A DNA stretch of 64,000 nt from Pestalotiopsis fici W106-1 (GCF_000516985.1 NW_006917095.1:3164179-3228178); one strand, 5' to 3'; counted from the stretch's first letter, positions 32,001 to 43,490 are shown. Program-made: numbers and translations. Notes: a model not told the origin generated them from the letters alone.

Positions 32001-32389
32001 CACGCCAGATTGCTCTGCGCTGTGTTTTCTGTGATGCCGAGTATGAGCTCGCAAAGACGGGAGGAAACGGCCCATCCGGGGCAGCCACCCCGCGAAACCC
32101 GCTCATGACGGCCAATGTGAATGCCGGAGTGAGCTGTCCCAACTGCGGTCGCCACTTGCCACGTTGTGTCGTGTGCCTAGAGGTTGTGGGAATCCCACGC
32201 AGTGACAAGCCGGGAGTGGACCCTGAAAAGAGGACTGCTTCCAAATTCCCAACATTTTGCCTCAAGTGTGAGCATGTGACCCATCTGGATCATGCAAGGC
32301 AATGGTTTGCCATGCACGTCGAGTGTCCAGTCCCAGAGTGTAGATGTAGGTGTAACTTTAGGGCGAATCCCGATCTTAGTTATCATTGA
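29038..32389 (+). CDS. SEA4: SEA/GATOR2 complex subunit MIO (SEA4)
   Basis: 1047-aa WD-repeat protein of the vacuole-associated SEACAT/GATOR2 complex, which relieves inhibition of TORC1 in amino-acid signalling. Five exons: 29038-29620, 29670-30305, 30353-30928, 30986-31078, 31134-32389. The N-terminal beta-propeller (about 1-430) includes TTYDWSPSIPGLVAMGTREG, LAVGLERVRNDQCLHIWD, VVGIKNNGIRIYDLRD and VIWDRRA. A helical solenoid fills the middle. The C-terminal zinc module carries paired Cys/His motifs CVFC, CPNCGRHLPRCVVC, CLKCEHVTHLDHARQWF and CPVPECRC. This propeller-solenoid-zinc layout is diagnostic for MIOS/SEA4, and length is close to the yeast protein. The intron-1 joint gives DLRDPGDPHGS and uses a CTGAC branch site. 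Confidence 0.94.
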
Positions 32390-32825
32390 TGAAACGAAGG
32401 CGAGCTTGGAGTTGGGGTCTGAACGACTACATTCTGATCTAAATTTGAGAGGGAACGTCCCACAGAAGCCGACACGTCCCTGCTCTGGACGTGGTAACGA
32501 AATGACCTTGTATATAATCTTGTTTTCTCTCAGACTGTGGTTTAGAGTACAGAGCGACAAGCATGAGAAGTGGCTGGACAGGATGAATAATACTAGAATA
32601 CTGGTGAACCAGAAGCCAAGTATTTGCCTATACTCATTTGTACTTTACCTACTTTATGGATTTATTCTCGGCATTCTCACAATTGTGAACCCGTCGGTAC
32701 CAAGGAGATGAAACCCCGCGCGCTCTCGGATAATAAAATCATTGTGAAACCATGGGTTTGTATTACATGTAAAGATATCATAAACGTTCGTAAAACACAT
32801 TCGAGTCCACTTTAGGGAATCCGCC
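32390..32825. other. convergent 3' intergenic
   Basis: Between the MIO stop and the stop of the CsbD-like gene; presumably both 3' UTRs. Nothing else seen. Confidence 0.5.
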
Positions 32826-33185
32826 TTACTCGGGCTTCTTGCTGGCAAGACCCTCCTTTTGCATCCCCTCGCAGCCCGTGACCTTTCCGGCAATCTCCTC
32901 TGCCTTGCCGTACCCTTGTTGCGATGCATCGCGGGCCTCGCCAGCTGCCTTCATGACTCCAGTGGCGTGTGCCTTGGCCTGCTCGCCGGAGCTTTGCCAT
33001 GCATGGGAGCCGGTGACACTGCCGATTGTAGACTGTTTGTTATCATGTCAGCATTTTTCCGGATGTTGTTCACAGAGAGCTTCTTGGGGCTCGGATATAG
33101 GTGTACGAACCTCTGCGGCACCTTTAATGTACTCGACGTGTCCGCCAACGAGGCTAGGGTGCTCGCTCTGGTTGTTTTGAGACAT
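32826..33185 (-). CDS. small CsbD-like stress protein
   Basis: 93 aa from exons 33185-33111 and 33032-32826, which join as IKGAAESTIGSVTGS. It is hydrophilic and rich in Ala, Gly, Lys and Glu. Two imperfect helical repeats of the pattern G-x-x-x-x-x-x-G-x-x-T-G occur (KGAAESTIGSVTG and KAEEIAGKVTG). That pattern is shared by bacterial CsbD-type stress proteins and by fungal proteins labelled mismatched-base-pair/cruciform-DNA recognition proteins. Expression in those families often rises under stress. It has no signal peptide or enzyme motif. The true frame is split by the intron, so longer overlapping frames hide it. Confidence 0.8.
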
Positions 33186-34060
33186 GATGATCTATATTTG
33201 CTGTATTTTACTACTTGGTTTAGGGATTGTGTAGGGAATTTTTTCTAAATGATCAAATCAATTGTGCTGTATTCAAGCACAATATATAGAAGGCTACATG
33301 AGGACTGCACGTGGTGCTCATTGTTCATGCCACCACCCTCGATACACGCACACTCATCATGACGTACCAAAGATGACGTCAGGGATCTGGGGTAGTATCT
33401 TACAGCGACCTAGCTAACAACATGCACTTGATGCGCAACGTGTCTCGGGACGCGCTTTGAATCTTGTGGTGATTGGAAGCATATTTTTGCTCATTCTTTC
33501 GATTATTTATTTCACATTCGGCAGGATCGCAGTATGTATACTAATTGACAAGGTAGATGGTCCTCCACTAGAGCAGTGCTTGACGCCGTATTATCCTCCA
33601 TCGTATCGACAAGCATATATATATACAATGCCAGGCAATTTGAAATGAGCGACAATAATGGAAACCCATAGATTCTGCAACGGGTCAAATAGGTGTACCT
33701 TGCATAGAATTTGAAAGAATAACAAATCAAGACCCTCGGCAGCTGCCGGAAATTGACAACCTTCTTCGGCAGTATGGGGAGCATGGTATGGGCATTGCCA
33801 ACGTGGGTTAGCATCCATCCATCCCCATTCTCCTCATGCAGCCGAGCTAGTACGGAGTGAATGATGTAAGAACGGAGCCTAGCCAGAAGCATCCCTACGA
33901 TGATGGCTGGCGGCCGAGGCACATAAAGGTAAGAGTTTACCTAGTTCGTGGAATTGATTCAAGTCATTGCTTTTTCTCACCTCCTCACATTGCATCCCTC
34001 ACCCATACTGTACTTTATATTACTACCTATATTACAACGACACAGATACTCGGCTGCAAC
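33186..34060. promoter_or_regulatory. divergent intergenic CsbD-like / MAPEG
   Basis: 875 bp between two divergent starts. Short frames only. AT-rich patches occur near 33270 and 33615. A palindromic GACGTACCAAAGATGACGTCA segment near 33361-33380 includes TGACGTCA, a consensus CRE/ATF bZIP site. Stress regulation of the CsbD-like gene through it is possible. Confidence 0.5.
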
Positions 34061-34602
34061 ATGTCATCCACAATCGGACTCAACTACCCGGTGCTTGCAC
34101 CTCTGCTTCGTAAGTCATGGTTACACGACACATGTCCGTCTGTTCCACCGTCGGCTAACCAAGGGAATTTCCAATCCGTGTAGCCGTCACCGGAAGCTTT
34201 GCCGCTCCCTTTGCAGCCTACTTCTCCTTCCTCAGCCTGCGCGTCGTCAGCAACCGCCTCAACGACAAGCAGTACCTGGGCGATAGCTCGTCCAAGACGC
34301 CCGCCGAACAGCACAGCAACAAGCTCTACCTGAGCACCCGCGCCCACACCAACTTTGCCGAAAACGTCCCGCTCGCATTTGTCCTGGCCGCCGTCGCCGA
34401 GCTCAATGGCGGCAACCGCAAGGTCCTGACCGGCGCCCTCTCGGCCCTCTTGACATTCCGCATCCTGCACACCGAGCTCGGCATCATGAAGCCCAAGGGC
34501 ATGGGTCGCGGCCGACCCATTGGTTACTTTGGCACCATTAGTACCATGCTGGGTCTGGCTGGATACGCAGCCTTCCTGGTCAAGGACTACTGGGGATTCT
34601 AA
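34061..34602 (+). CDS. MAPEG-family membrane protein
   Basis: 155 aa from exons 34061-34109 and 34184-34602; the split Pro codon gives LAPLLPVTGSF. It has four hydrophobic segments: about 15-33 (TGSFAAPFAAYFSFLSL), 75-92 (NVPLAFVLAAVAEL), 98-115 and 128-150 (GTISTMLGLAGYAAFLV). The loop motif RAHTNFAENVPLAF is the MAPEG hallmark, where Glu, Asn and Pro are conserved. MAPEG proteins are microsomal glutathione S-transferases/peroxidases or eicosanoid-type enzymes; the fungal small members are mostly uncharacterised. It probably sits in the ER membrane. Substrate unknown. Confidence 0.9.
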
Positions 34603-35044
34603 ATTGACTCGAGATTATAATCATATTGCTCGACGAATAATGGTGGTTATGATGTACAAATGATGGAATAATATAAAAGTCGTGTACTACAAAAGCATAT
34701 CATTAAGCGACAAAAATGTTAATGTTACTGAATAAAAGAAAAATACATCTGAAAAGTTCACTTCACTTTGAATTAACTCCATGTGAAGAACAACTTATAC
34801 CATCTACATGATCCAATTGAAAAAGCAACTTGGGCAATGTTATGTAGGTATGTTACGCCAGTCTGTCTGTATCTGACCAAGTCCCCGCGGTTAAGGAGCT
34901 GGGGGGCAGAGCTACCCCTGTAAGCTTGGTGCCGCGACGCCTAAAATTTAGCTGAACCCAAGCGCAAACTGTCAAGGCTGCCTTTTTCTATTGTCATTCA
35001 CCAGCCCCAGCACTTTGGTTTTTTCTCCCTCTTACAGATCAACC
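34603..35044. promoter_or_regulatory. intergenic, promoter of SWC5
   Basis: AT-rich 3' region of the MAPEG gene followed by a pyrimidine-rich stretch (about 34980-35038) directly before the SWC5 start. Confidence 0.5.
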
Positions 35045-36121
35045 ATGTCAACGGACGCGTTAATAGACGAGGATTATGCCTCGGAAGATGACTCGGACTT
35101 TGCCCTCGACGATGCGGCGGCTCGCGACGCATCAGATGCCTCGGACTCGGACAATGACAATGACGATGATGGCGAAGCGGCGCCAGCCCAGACAAACGCC
35201 AAGCGGAAACGCGCCGCGGGCGATGGTGCAGAGGATGAGGGCTATGACAACTCGGGCGATGAGGCCATAATATCCAAGGGCAAGAAGCGACAAAGGAAAA
35301 AGGACAAGAGCAAAGACGGCGCTGCGGCGGCCCCCACAGCAGCAGCAGATGAAGACGATGAGGGCGGCGAGGGAGGTCTCATCAAGACCAGGAGCATGCG
35401 CGCCAATGAAAAGGCGGAGCGCAAGATTGCCGCCGCCTCGGGGCCCGTCACCATTGACGTCGACGACGTGTGGGCCAAGATGATGGCCGGGCCCATTGTG
35501 CCGCCCAAGACGACCAGAGAGAATGAAAAGACGTCATCGCAGACGCCGGCGCAGCAGGATGGCGAGAGTGGGACCAATGCCGCGGCACCGGACGGCGCCT
35601 CCTCCTCTGCTCAAGAGCCCTCGGATATGATCAAGATTAAGCGCACGTACAACTTTGCCGGAAAGGTGCATACTGAAGAAAAGCTCGTGCCGCGGGACTC
35701 GGCCGAGGCCAAGGTCTATCTTGCGACGCTGGGCGAAGGGGCAGAAGCAGAAGCAGCCGCCCTCGCCGCCGACGAGGCCGACGATCCCATCAAGCGGAAA
35801 CCGCGCCGAGCTTTTCGATCCGCATTTGAGCCCATTGCCGCCGACGGGGCTCTAGCCCAGCAGCGATCGGACCTGAATCTCGGCATGGCGGCCCGGCTGC
35901 AGATGCGCGAACAGCAGGCCCAAAAGGCCAAGAAGCTCAACGTCGTGGAAAAGAGCCGCATGGACTGGGCCGGCTTTGTCGACAAGGAGGGCATCAAGGA
36001 CGAGCTCGAGCTGGCGGGCAAGTCAAAGCAGTCGTACGCCTCGAGGCAGGACTTTTTGGCCCGCGTCGAAGCAAATCGGGACGAAGACGCGCGCAGGGTC
36101 CGCATGGCTGGCCGGGCGTGA
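35045..36121 (+). CDS. SWC5: SWR1-complex subunit SWC5 (BCNT-C domain)
   Basis: 358-aa nuclear protein, single exon, of the SWR1 chromatin remodeller that exchanges H2A for H2A.Z. The very acidic N-terminus (1-45, DEDYASEDDSDFAL, DNDNDDDGEA) is the histone-binding part of the family. A Lys/Arg cluster (KGKKRQRKKDKSK) fits a nuclear signal. VDDVWAKMMAGP begins a conserved middle motif. KIKRTYNFAGKVHTEEKLV is typical of SWC5/CFDP1. The C-terminal BCNT-C domain (about 275-355) contains KLNVVEKSRMDWAGFVDKEG, ELELAGKSKQSYASRQDF and LARVE. The start is the ATG that opens the acidic run. Confidence 0.95.
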   Translation: MSTDALIDEDYASEDDSDFALDDAAARDASDASDSDNDNDDDGEAAPAQTNAKRKRAAGDGAEDEGYDNSGDEAIISKGKKRQRKKDKSKDGAAAAPTAAADEDDEGGEGGLIKTRSMRANEKAERKIAAASGPVTIDVDDVWAKMMAGPIVPPKTTRENEKTSSQTPAQQDGESGTNAAAPDGASSSAQEPSDMIKIKRTYNFAGKVHTEEKLVPRDSAEAKVYLATLGEGAEAEAAALAADEADDPIKRKPRRAFRSAFEPIAADGALAQQRSDLNLGMAARLQMREQQAQKAKKLNVVEKSRMDWAGFVDKEGIKDELELAGKSKQSYASRQDFLARVEANRDEDARRVRMAGRA

Positions 36122-36392
36122 TTGGCTGGCAAGTGGTTTTGTGTTTATTGTATTGACCATGGTATGGACTATAAAAAGGAATACTGCATTGGTAAGGCGT
36201 TGGACTGGTCATTCGGTGTATTGCTCAATCATGGGCAGAAGCGAGCACTACAAGGAGTTTGGGGATTGATCTAATATGAACGACTAGAACGAATATTTCT
36301 ATGGCAGACTATATTGCGATGAAACTTGAACATTGAGGTGTAAACAAGGGTACGGAATTTGTTGCTCTCCCTTATACCGGCACAGCTATACA

Positions 36393-39314
36393 TCATATAG
36401 TGGCACCGGTTGGTTCGCCTTCCACAGTGAGCGTAGTGGCTTCCTCGGCGGCTGCTTCTTTCAACTTGATGGACACATCTGGATCACGAGCGTACACCCG
36501 AAGTCCAATGACGGCCACCGCATTCCACGGCTTAATCGGTGCTTCGTTATCATTGTCATCGGTTTCTGATTCTGAATCCGAGTCAGACGCGGACTCGGAC
36601 TCTTCTTCGTCCACGTCTTCGTCAATGTTTTCCGCGGTCGCTTCTACGGCCTGCGTATCTTCGGCGACGGCTGTCTCAGATACTTCCTTGTCATCCACTG
36701 GTGCAGGGACATCCTTTACAGTCTCGGCCTCCGAGCTACTCTGATTGGTACTTGTAGCCGTTGTGGCTTGTTCCGGCTTTGCCTCTGACTTTGCTTCTGG
36801 AGCAGCACTTGGCTGTGGCTTGGACTCAATCGGCTTGCCTGGCTGTTGAGGGTTCGATGATGCCTGTTCCGTAGAGGACGAAATTGTCTCTGGAATGGCA
36901 GCCGAGTCCTCCTTTGTCTCGCCTTCCTTCTTGGCCTGACTCGGCTTTTGGTCAGATTTGGAGGCATCTTCAATGGCGTCGGCCGCCTTGCGCATGGCCT
37001 TGGCAGCTTTGGTCATTGCCCTCTTCTTCTTCGTCCTCTCCTTGGCCTTTTGTTTCTTGGCCTTCTTTTTCTGGGCAAGCTCGTCCTTCTTGGCCTCGAC
37101 GCGAGCGTCTTCGTCGGGGATGCCGCCCTTGGCGTGAGCCAGGTCGTATTGCATCTATAAAGAGTCAGTCTATGCATGATCTTTAACTGCAGGAGTAGCA
37201 GGACAACTTACGCCGACTTGTCGCAGCTTTTGTGGGTTCGTCTCCGAGTATTCCTTGACCACATCCTCAATGGGCTTGGATCGGCCGTGGCGCTTGGCCG
37301 TGATCTTTGGGAGGACTTCATATGTTCCAGGTTCGAGGTGTACTTCGCATGAGACCGCGCGAGGCCGCCACATCTTGACGGGGCGGACGCGGCAAATGTG
37401 CTCGGATGCCTGGGCGTCAACTTCCTGGAGTAGAAAGTGCAACTCGAAATCGTAATCACCCTCGAATCCTAGAAAGTAGCGATCGTCGAGCTATGAGAGA
37501 CTTAAGCACAATTTCCAGAAATCAGCCTTGCGATTCATTTGTCACATACCTGTGTCAAGACAATGACGACAAGACCGGCCTTCTTGACCTCGATTTCGAA
37601 TTTCGTAGGCAGATAGCCAGTGATCCAGGAAATGTTTGCGCTGGTCCATTGCTGGACTACGGTCCACTTTTCATCAAAGAGTCGAGTGCGATGGATATAC
37701 ATGAACTGATTACAGGACAAGTATCAGTAAACAGGAATGACGAAAGGATGGTGCAGTGCCGACTTGATGTCTCGAGGTCTTGGAATGGCAACTTACATTG
37801 TCCAGCATGTCTTTCAGTGACATCCAAAAGATGCCATCATCTCCGAATTTGTAATCCAGCTTCTTGAGCCAATAAGGTGTCCATTCTTTGGAACCATCCG
37901 ACCATGACCCGTTCCATTCACCGAGTCCATCGTAGCCTCGTTGGCCCCAAGGATTTCTAGAAGAAATGGGGTCAGTCCGTGGTACGCGACAAGAGAAATC
38001 AAATATCCACCAAGTATCTTACCGTATCTGCACAAGCCGCACCTTGTTCCCATCTTCGTCCACTTCTTCGCGGGACTGGAGGATGCTGTAGGCATGTCCC
38101 AGTGCCAGGCCACTTCTCTTATAGTCCCAGCCCTGGCTCATGGCAGCGAGGGCAAAAACACAGTCCCCATCGCTGCATGTAAGCTCCTTCCACAACTTGT
38201 CCTTGCTGAGGACTCGGTTGGACTCGATGGTGGTTGTGACGCCGCCCGTCATATCCTCGACACCTTCGCCCGGCCACCCACCACTGATGGCCTCGTAATC
38301 GCCATGAGCCTTGGCGTATGCCTTTTCCAACAATGGCAGCCAAGTCTCGTTGGGGTCAGCACAGTGGGCAAAGAGCAGCGCCTCGGAGCCCGTCTGCTTC
38401 TCCTTGCGGTGGCGCCTGGCCTTTTTGCCCGTGGCGTCGTAGACGTCGCCATAGTAGTCAAAGTCCTCCTCGGTCAGGTAGAGGTTGTCGTCGACGACGG
38501 TGGAGATCCACTCGCCGTCGCGCTGAAAGACGAAGCCGTAGACGCCGCACTCCTCGTCGCGCGCCACGCAGACCTTTTCCATGAGGTCCTTGCGGTGGGC
38601 AATCGTGGCAACGGCCGCCAGCCACCAGCAGTCGCCGTCGCCGCCCTGCTTGATGTCCGAGCTGGAGTAGCCATTGACGGTGAACTGGGGCGACTCAAAG
38701 ATCCAGTCGATGCGGTGCACCGAGCCCGGGTTCGCCCAGGAGCCCCAGCCGCCGCCAGAGGCGTAGCCCGAGTCCCCGTCGGATCCAATCAGGCGGCTGA
38801 GGGCGTTGGCGTCAAAGGGCACCGTCCCGTTACTTCCGAGGGCCTGGCTCTGCGCCAGTGTCTCGAGACTACTCTTGACCTCCCAGGCACTGACGGTGGG
38901 CGCAGCATCTGCCGGCTTGGCGCTGCCCCCGGCGTCGTCGATGCCGCTCTCGCTGACCAGGCCATTGAGACAATTGTTCAGGGGATCCCGCTCAATGTCA
39001 AAGTCGGGATCGGTGAACTTCTCATTGGTCCGATGGCACTCGCGCACAATGCGCTTGACCTTTTCCCGACACTCCTTGGCCGCGGCTTCGTAGCTCTCGG
39101 CGGCGTTGCGAGACGACTTGGCCCCGGCTGGATAACTGTGCGGAAGCACGGCCTTGTAGAGGCTCTTGGGGAAAATGGTCGTGACTTTGCCGGGCTTCTT
39201 GGTATGGAACTTGTCCCAAAACTCGGACAGAATCTCCTGAGGAGTCTTCTTGTTCCGGTTGGACGGCTTGCTATTGGGTGGAGGAGGTGGTGGATCTCCA
39301 AAGACTGCTGCCAT
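36393..39314 (-). CDS. calpain-like cysteine protease
   Basis: 882 aa from exons 39314-38023, 37956-37797, 37705-37550, 37490-37212 and 37154-36393. The papain-like calpain core holds a complete triad: Cys229 in QGGDGDCWWLAA, His407 in LALGHAYSIL and Asn432 in QIRNPWGQRG. FMYIHRTRLFDEKW to VVIVLTQ and LGFEGDYDFELHFLL to EVLPKITAKRHG look like beta-sandwich segments after the core. The last exon is unusual: a Lys/Ala-rich coiled coil (about 630-690) then a long Ser/Glu/Asp-rich acidic tail. No MIT domain is seen at the N-terminus, so this is probably not PalB/RIM13 of pH signalling. It is a cytosolic protease of unknown target. The usual QGGLGDCWFL signature is slightly altered (Leu to Asp, Phe to Trp). 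Confidence 0.9.
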
Positions 39315-40201
39315 TTTTGGGATATTGTAATAAAGGTATACAAGGTTTATACCCCTCCGTATATTGTAAGACTTCTGGTCTGTCTATGCACTTTTGGATA
39401 CTCGAGATGCAAAACGAATGCCACACACAGAACAACAAGGACGCTTAAAAGGCGAGCCGTCTCAATCTACGCTGCAACATGTATAAATATTCACATTGGC
39501 CTAGTATTTTATATTTATCATCACCCCTCATGTTCACAACGCGGCCGCTTCCAAGCCAGCCTCCTCTTTTCGCTTGCAGTCTTTGTGTGTCTCGACCCCC
39601 AGAACCACAAACATGCTATCGTATTTTGGCCCAATAAAAGTCCCATAAGGAATCCGGATAGCCGCTTCTTGTCAAACTGGCAAGCAACTTTTCAGCTCTT
39701 GGCCTTTTTCATTTTTGCAAACCCTGGCTCAAAGCAAGTAAGCCTGCTTATTTACTTTTTCGAGTAGCCAACTCGGACATGGCCAACTGGCTCCGCATAA
39801 GGAAACTATACCCTGAATAGTCTGTTTAGAGGGTCCAGACATGAGTGCTAGAACATGGGAATCAATTCCTGGTTGGAATTACCCCAGTCATTCCATGCAT
39901 GCATGCAGTCATGGTTGCATCGACGCATGATTGGTCCACGAAACGCAAAGTCCTACTCCTCATGGCGCGCCAATCTATAACATTGGTCTTTGTTTTCCAT
40001 GAGCGTGAGCATTAGGGCAAAACAAAAATGGGGTCAAATATACACTTCATTGTCATCTCTATGATGAGGAGTGCCATCTTTATGGTGAGGAGATAGGTAC
40101 CCGTCTGCCGTCTAAACGTCATCTGTAAAAAGACCAAAGCCGAAATAATAGTAACCAATGCCACGATTCCCTTGACTCCCATGTAAATGCTCAAATCAAA
40201 G
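39315..40201. other. intergenic, promoter of calpain gene
   Basis: Upstream of the calpain start and downstream of the IRS4 stop. It contains a self-complementary CATGCATGCATGCA run near 39894-39907. The plus-strand frame that reaches in from the calpain locus is a shadow. Confidence 0.5.
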
Positions 40202-42310
40202 CTAGTGATGCTTCACCTTTTGCTTGTCTCTAGGGGGGCCCTTGACCGACAAGCCCCGGGCGCTGGCCCAGACACTGTCCATGACCTTTTGTGGTATCTT
40301 CCTTCCTCGTAGCCTCTGGTCAATGAGCCACATGCCAACGACAAACTCGGTCCTGGTAAGCGCGCCCCGTCCCGTCTGATCTACAAGATCCCAGACCTCG
40401 GCCAGCTCCTCGGGAGGTAACCGGCTTCGAGACCATATATCACGAACAATAACATTGACGACGAGGTCTCCATCGCCGTTGCCTCCATTGGAAGGGCTCG
40501 GGGTGTTGGTCTGTGGAGTTGTTCCGTTCGAGTCAGCGGGCGAAGGAGTCAGTAATTGTCCTCGGTTACTGGCCCATACGCCTTCGTACCGCCTACGCTC
40601 CCTGATGGTGATTTCCTCGCGCCAGCGCTTGCGTGCACCCTCATGATGTGAGTGCTTCTTCTTGCTTTGGAGCGGCTTGGTTCGGTGGCGAGCTTTCCAC
40701 TTTTCTTCCTCGTCTGATGAGTCCGATCGCGGCTTGCGGAGAGTCTGCCGCATGAGCGGTGTATTTTGCCGCGGCGGTACCGAGGGCGGACGGGGTGATG
40801 GGGCAGCGCTACCCAGAAGAGGAGAACGAGATGATGCCACGATTCCAGCCATGGTGGCGTTTGTCAAGTTGTTCAAGGTCATATTGGTGGGTTGTTGACT
40901 GCGTCGCGGTGGAGGTGGAGCTGGACTCTGGTTCTTAGCTGTGGCATCCCTAGCCAAAGTGTGAACGGATCTAGGCCGGGTCCGAAGCAGGACTTGAGGT
41001 GGTTGCTCAGACTCCATGGTTGGTGAACGACCTCTATGAGGGGAGGGTGGCCGCGAGGTCTGCACGGAAGATGCTGATACAAAAGTATCGTCAGAAGACA
41101 CCGAGGAGCGCCGATCAGATGACTTGATGAGTGGTTGCGACGGAGGCTTTGGTGCAGTTGATTGAGACAAGACCATTTGTGCAATCTGCTGTGCGGTCTG
41201 AGATTGTGGTTTCCGTCTGACTGCTGGTGGCGGCGGTTTGCGAGTCACCTCGGTTTGTTGTTCTGGCGGTAGTGGAGGTTCCACCATTTTATGTGACGCA
41301 GCTCTCTGCGGCTGCGGTGATAGAACAGGAGTGTCCGTCTTGCTCGCAGATCGAGGTGGCGTACTGGCACGATGCTTGCTCTTGACAATGGCTTGCATAG
41401 GCTCCCCAGCCATATCTGCTTTAATTTGTAGCGGCTTACTTGCAGCAGGTAACGGTGGCGGCTTCTTCTTCTTCTTGGCCAGAGTTGATGGATTCTCTTC
41501 TGGCGCATCACTCTTGGAGTTCGTGTTTGATGCCGTGAATGACTCTGACTTTCCCGACGCTGAATTGCTCGCTAATCGCGAAGGTGAGGGCGAACGCAGT
41601 GCTGCTGGTTTCTTATCAGAGCTGATACCCCGTGAGGGTGTGGTAGGTCGTAGCTTGGGCTTCTTTGTAGGATCACCACTCGTACTGGCACTGTGACCTC
41701 TGTTGTTCGTCTCAAACATGGATATCAAGGCATTGGTAGGCGGGATGGAAGTGATGTCCGTCGTCAGGTCCAGACTAGTCACAGAGCTTGCTGGGCTATT
41801 CTTCTTTTGCTTGACATTTGCAGCCCCGGGCTGGGTATTGTTGCTGGGCCGTACCTGCGGTCGCTGATTCGGACTGGGGCTGGCCGACCGACTCGCAGCC
41901 AGGGTCGCAGCAATAAACGACGTCGCTCGAGGGTCGGTTGCCAAGTTGAGCCTGCCGGGAGGCTTCAGCGTCGAACCCCCGGCATTGTTCTGCGAGGTTT
42001 GCGTTGGCCCGGTCAATGTCTGAGTTAATCGCTGAGTGGTGCCATTCTTGTCGACTACGCGACCGTGCTTCCCATCCTGAACGCTGCCGCCGGTAGTCTG
42101 GCGACTGATGTGGGTAGCTGCCATCAAGGCGCCCTTGTCGTTCCTCGAAGCGTTCCCGGCACCGTTGCCATTCGACGTCGACGACGGACCTGTTCTCTGA
42201 AAAGCAAGAGAGGCCCCTTTCAAGGCCGTCTGGTACGCCTGGCCATCCTGGGCAGACGAGGAGCTCGAGAGGCGTCGACTGGGGTGGTTAGGGGTCACGG
42301 GCCGGTGCAT
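40202..42310 (-). CDS. IRS4: EH-domain protein IRS4-like
   Basis: 702 aa, single exon. Most of the protein (1-590) is low-complexity, rich in Ser, Pro and Thr, with polybasic patches and many SP sites. The C-terminus (about 605-690) is an EH domain: DIWSRSRLPPEELAEVWDLV, then GALTRTEFVVGMWLIDQRL and GRKIPQKVMDSVWAS. A C-terminal EH domain after a disordered Ser/Pro-rich body is the layout of yeast Irs4/Tax4, which bind the phosphatase Inp51 and regulate PI(4,5)P2, autophagy and wall integrity; the first member was found through rDNA silencing. EH domains bind NPF peptides. Protein ends with a basic tail KQKVKHH. Confidence 0.9.
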   Translation of the reverse strand: MHRPVTPNHPSRRLSSSSSAQDGQAYQTALKGASLAFQRTGPSSTSNGNGAGNASRNDKGALMAATHISRQTTGGSVQDGKHGRVVDKNGTTQRLTQTLTGPTQTSQNNAGGSTLKPPGRLNLATDPRATSFIAATLAASRSASPSPNQRPQVRPSNNTQPGAANVKQKKNSPASSVTSLDLTTDITSIPPTNALISMFETNNRGHSASTSGDPTKKPKLRPTTPSRGISSDKKPAALRSPSPSRLASNSASGKSESFTASNTNSKSDAPEENPSTLAKKKKKPPPLPAASKPLQIKADMAGEPMQAIVKSKHRASTPPRSASKTDTPVLSPQPQRAASHKMVEPPLPPEQQTEVTRKPPPPAVRRKPQSQTAQQIAQMVLSQSTAPKPPSQPLIKSSDRRSSVSSDDTFVSASSVQTSRPPSPHRGRSPTMESEQPPQVLLRTRPRSVHTLARDATAKNQSPAPPPPRRSQQPTNMTLNNLTNATMAGIVASSRSPLLGSAAPSPRPPSVPPRQNTPLMRQTLRKPRSDSSDEEEKWKARHRTKPLQSKKKHSHHEGARKRWREEITIRERRRYEGVWASNRGQLLTPSPADSNGTTPQTNTPSPSNGGNGDGDLVVNVIVRDIWSRSRLPPEELAEVWDLVDQTGRGALTRTEFVVGMWLIDQRLRGRKIPQKVMDSVWASARGLSVKGPPRDKQKVKHH

Positions 42311-43490
42311 CGAGCCGCAGAGACGGCAAAGCTCGCCGAGTGATGTTTCCTAAATAAAGGCGAAAGCATCTAAAGCTTGTTATGTTGAATTTGGGAAACT
42401 ATATGGACGAAAAGTAGTTGTCACCGACCAGGTAGGGATCGATGGAGCTTGTCAAGCTGGGTGTTGGTGGGTGATCATTGTGTGTCTGTCGCAAGGTAAT
42501 CAGGCAGGCAGTTCAGTCCAGTCAACTCCCTGAACACGAGGCGAGGGGAAGGGAGACAGCTAACCCAGCGTTCGAGGTGGCACGTATAAGGCTGAACCAC
42601 TAAAAAGGCGGCAGGTTCGGAGCTTCCAACGCGCCAGCGATCATTTTCAGCGGGGCTTGGGGCCGTTTGACCAGCGTCCCGCAGCACAACGGTCAGGGGT
42701 GAAGCACGCTGATATCATTGTGCTTTCAGGGGTAAAGTGCTCAAAATAGTACCAAGGTTAAATGTATTTATGGGTAATTGTTGATACTGGCTTCTTTCCC
42801 CCGACATGAAATCACAATGAACAAAGCAAGATACAAGACAATTATTATTCAACACCATTCACATTTCACATTATCCAAAGCACAGAGAAAAGTCTTGATT
42901 CATGAACAATTGTCAATTGATGACTTTTGATAAACAAGCATCATCTATGTAAGCAGCAGCATGTGCCTGAACTCCGGACCAAGACGCCGAAATGCATCCT
43001 TCATCCACGGTATCAGTCCATCCTCCTCTTGGTCTTGTTTGTATTATCCGACAAGAAGTTTCCATACATCCAAGCGTGTCGCACCAGAAACAAAGCAGAT
43101 ATATATTCTCGCCGAGGTTGCCTCCTATGCATACTTTTCACCAAGATGGACCCAGTCCTCGCGGTACGAAAGAATTGCTTTTCAAGCACCTTGCGGCAGT
43201 AGAATATTATGCAATTAAATGTGTACAAAGCAGAAGAAAAGAAAGCGCAGGAAACAAAAACAGAAAAAAAACATTTGGGGTGTATCATTGAGGAAGAGAC
43301 GGAGTGACGCGAGAAAGAGAAAGGCAAATGATGGCTCGGTAGAAAGTCGAACTCTATAGAAAAAGAAAACGCCATGGAGAGACTCGCTGGAATCATGTCA
43401 TGCTAACATTGCATTCGTGAGAAGCCGTTATTCATGACACTCGGAAACTCGTGATTCATTCAGAAAACAGATCTTCTCGAAGACGATTGC
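42311..43490. other. intergenic, IRS4 promoter and ASE1 3' region
   Basis: 1.2 kb between two genes on the same strand. Short overlapping frames only; no repeat or RNA gene recognised. Confidence 0.5.

Noticed and set aside
32812..33148. Two minus-strand ORFs over the CsbD-like locus
   Set aside because: They are out of frame with the spliced 93-aa model, whose exons keep the family repeat pattern.
34084..34470. 128-codon minus-strand ORF
   Set aside because: Antisense shadow of the MAPEG exon.
37941..39767. 608-codon plus-strand ORF
   Set aside because: Antisense to the calpain gene, whose frame holds a full catalytic triad; the long open antisense frame is a GC-composition effect.
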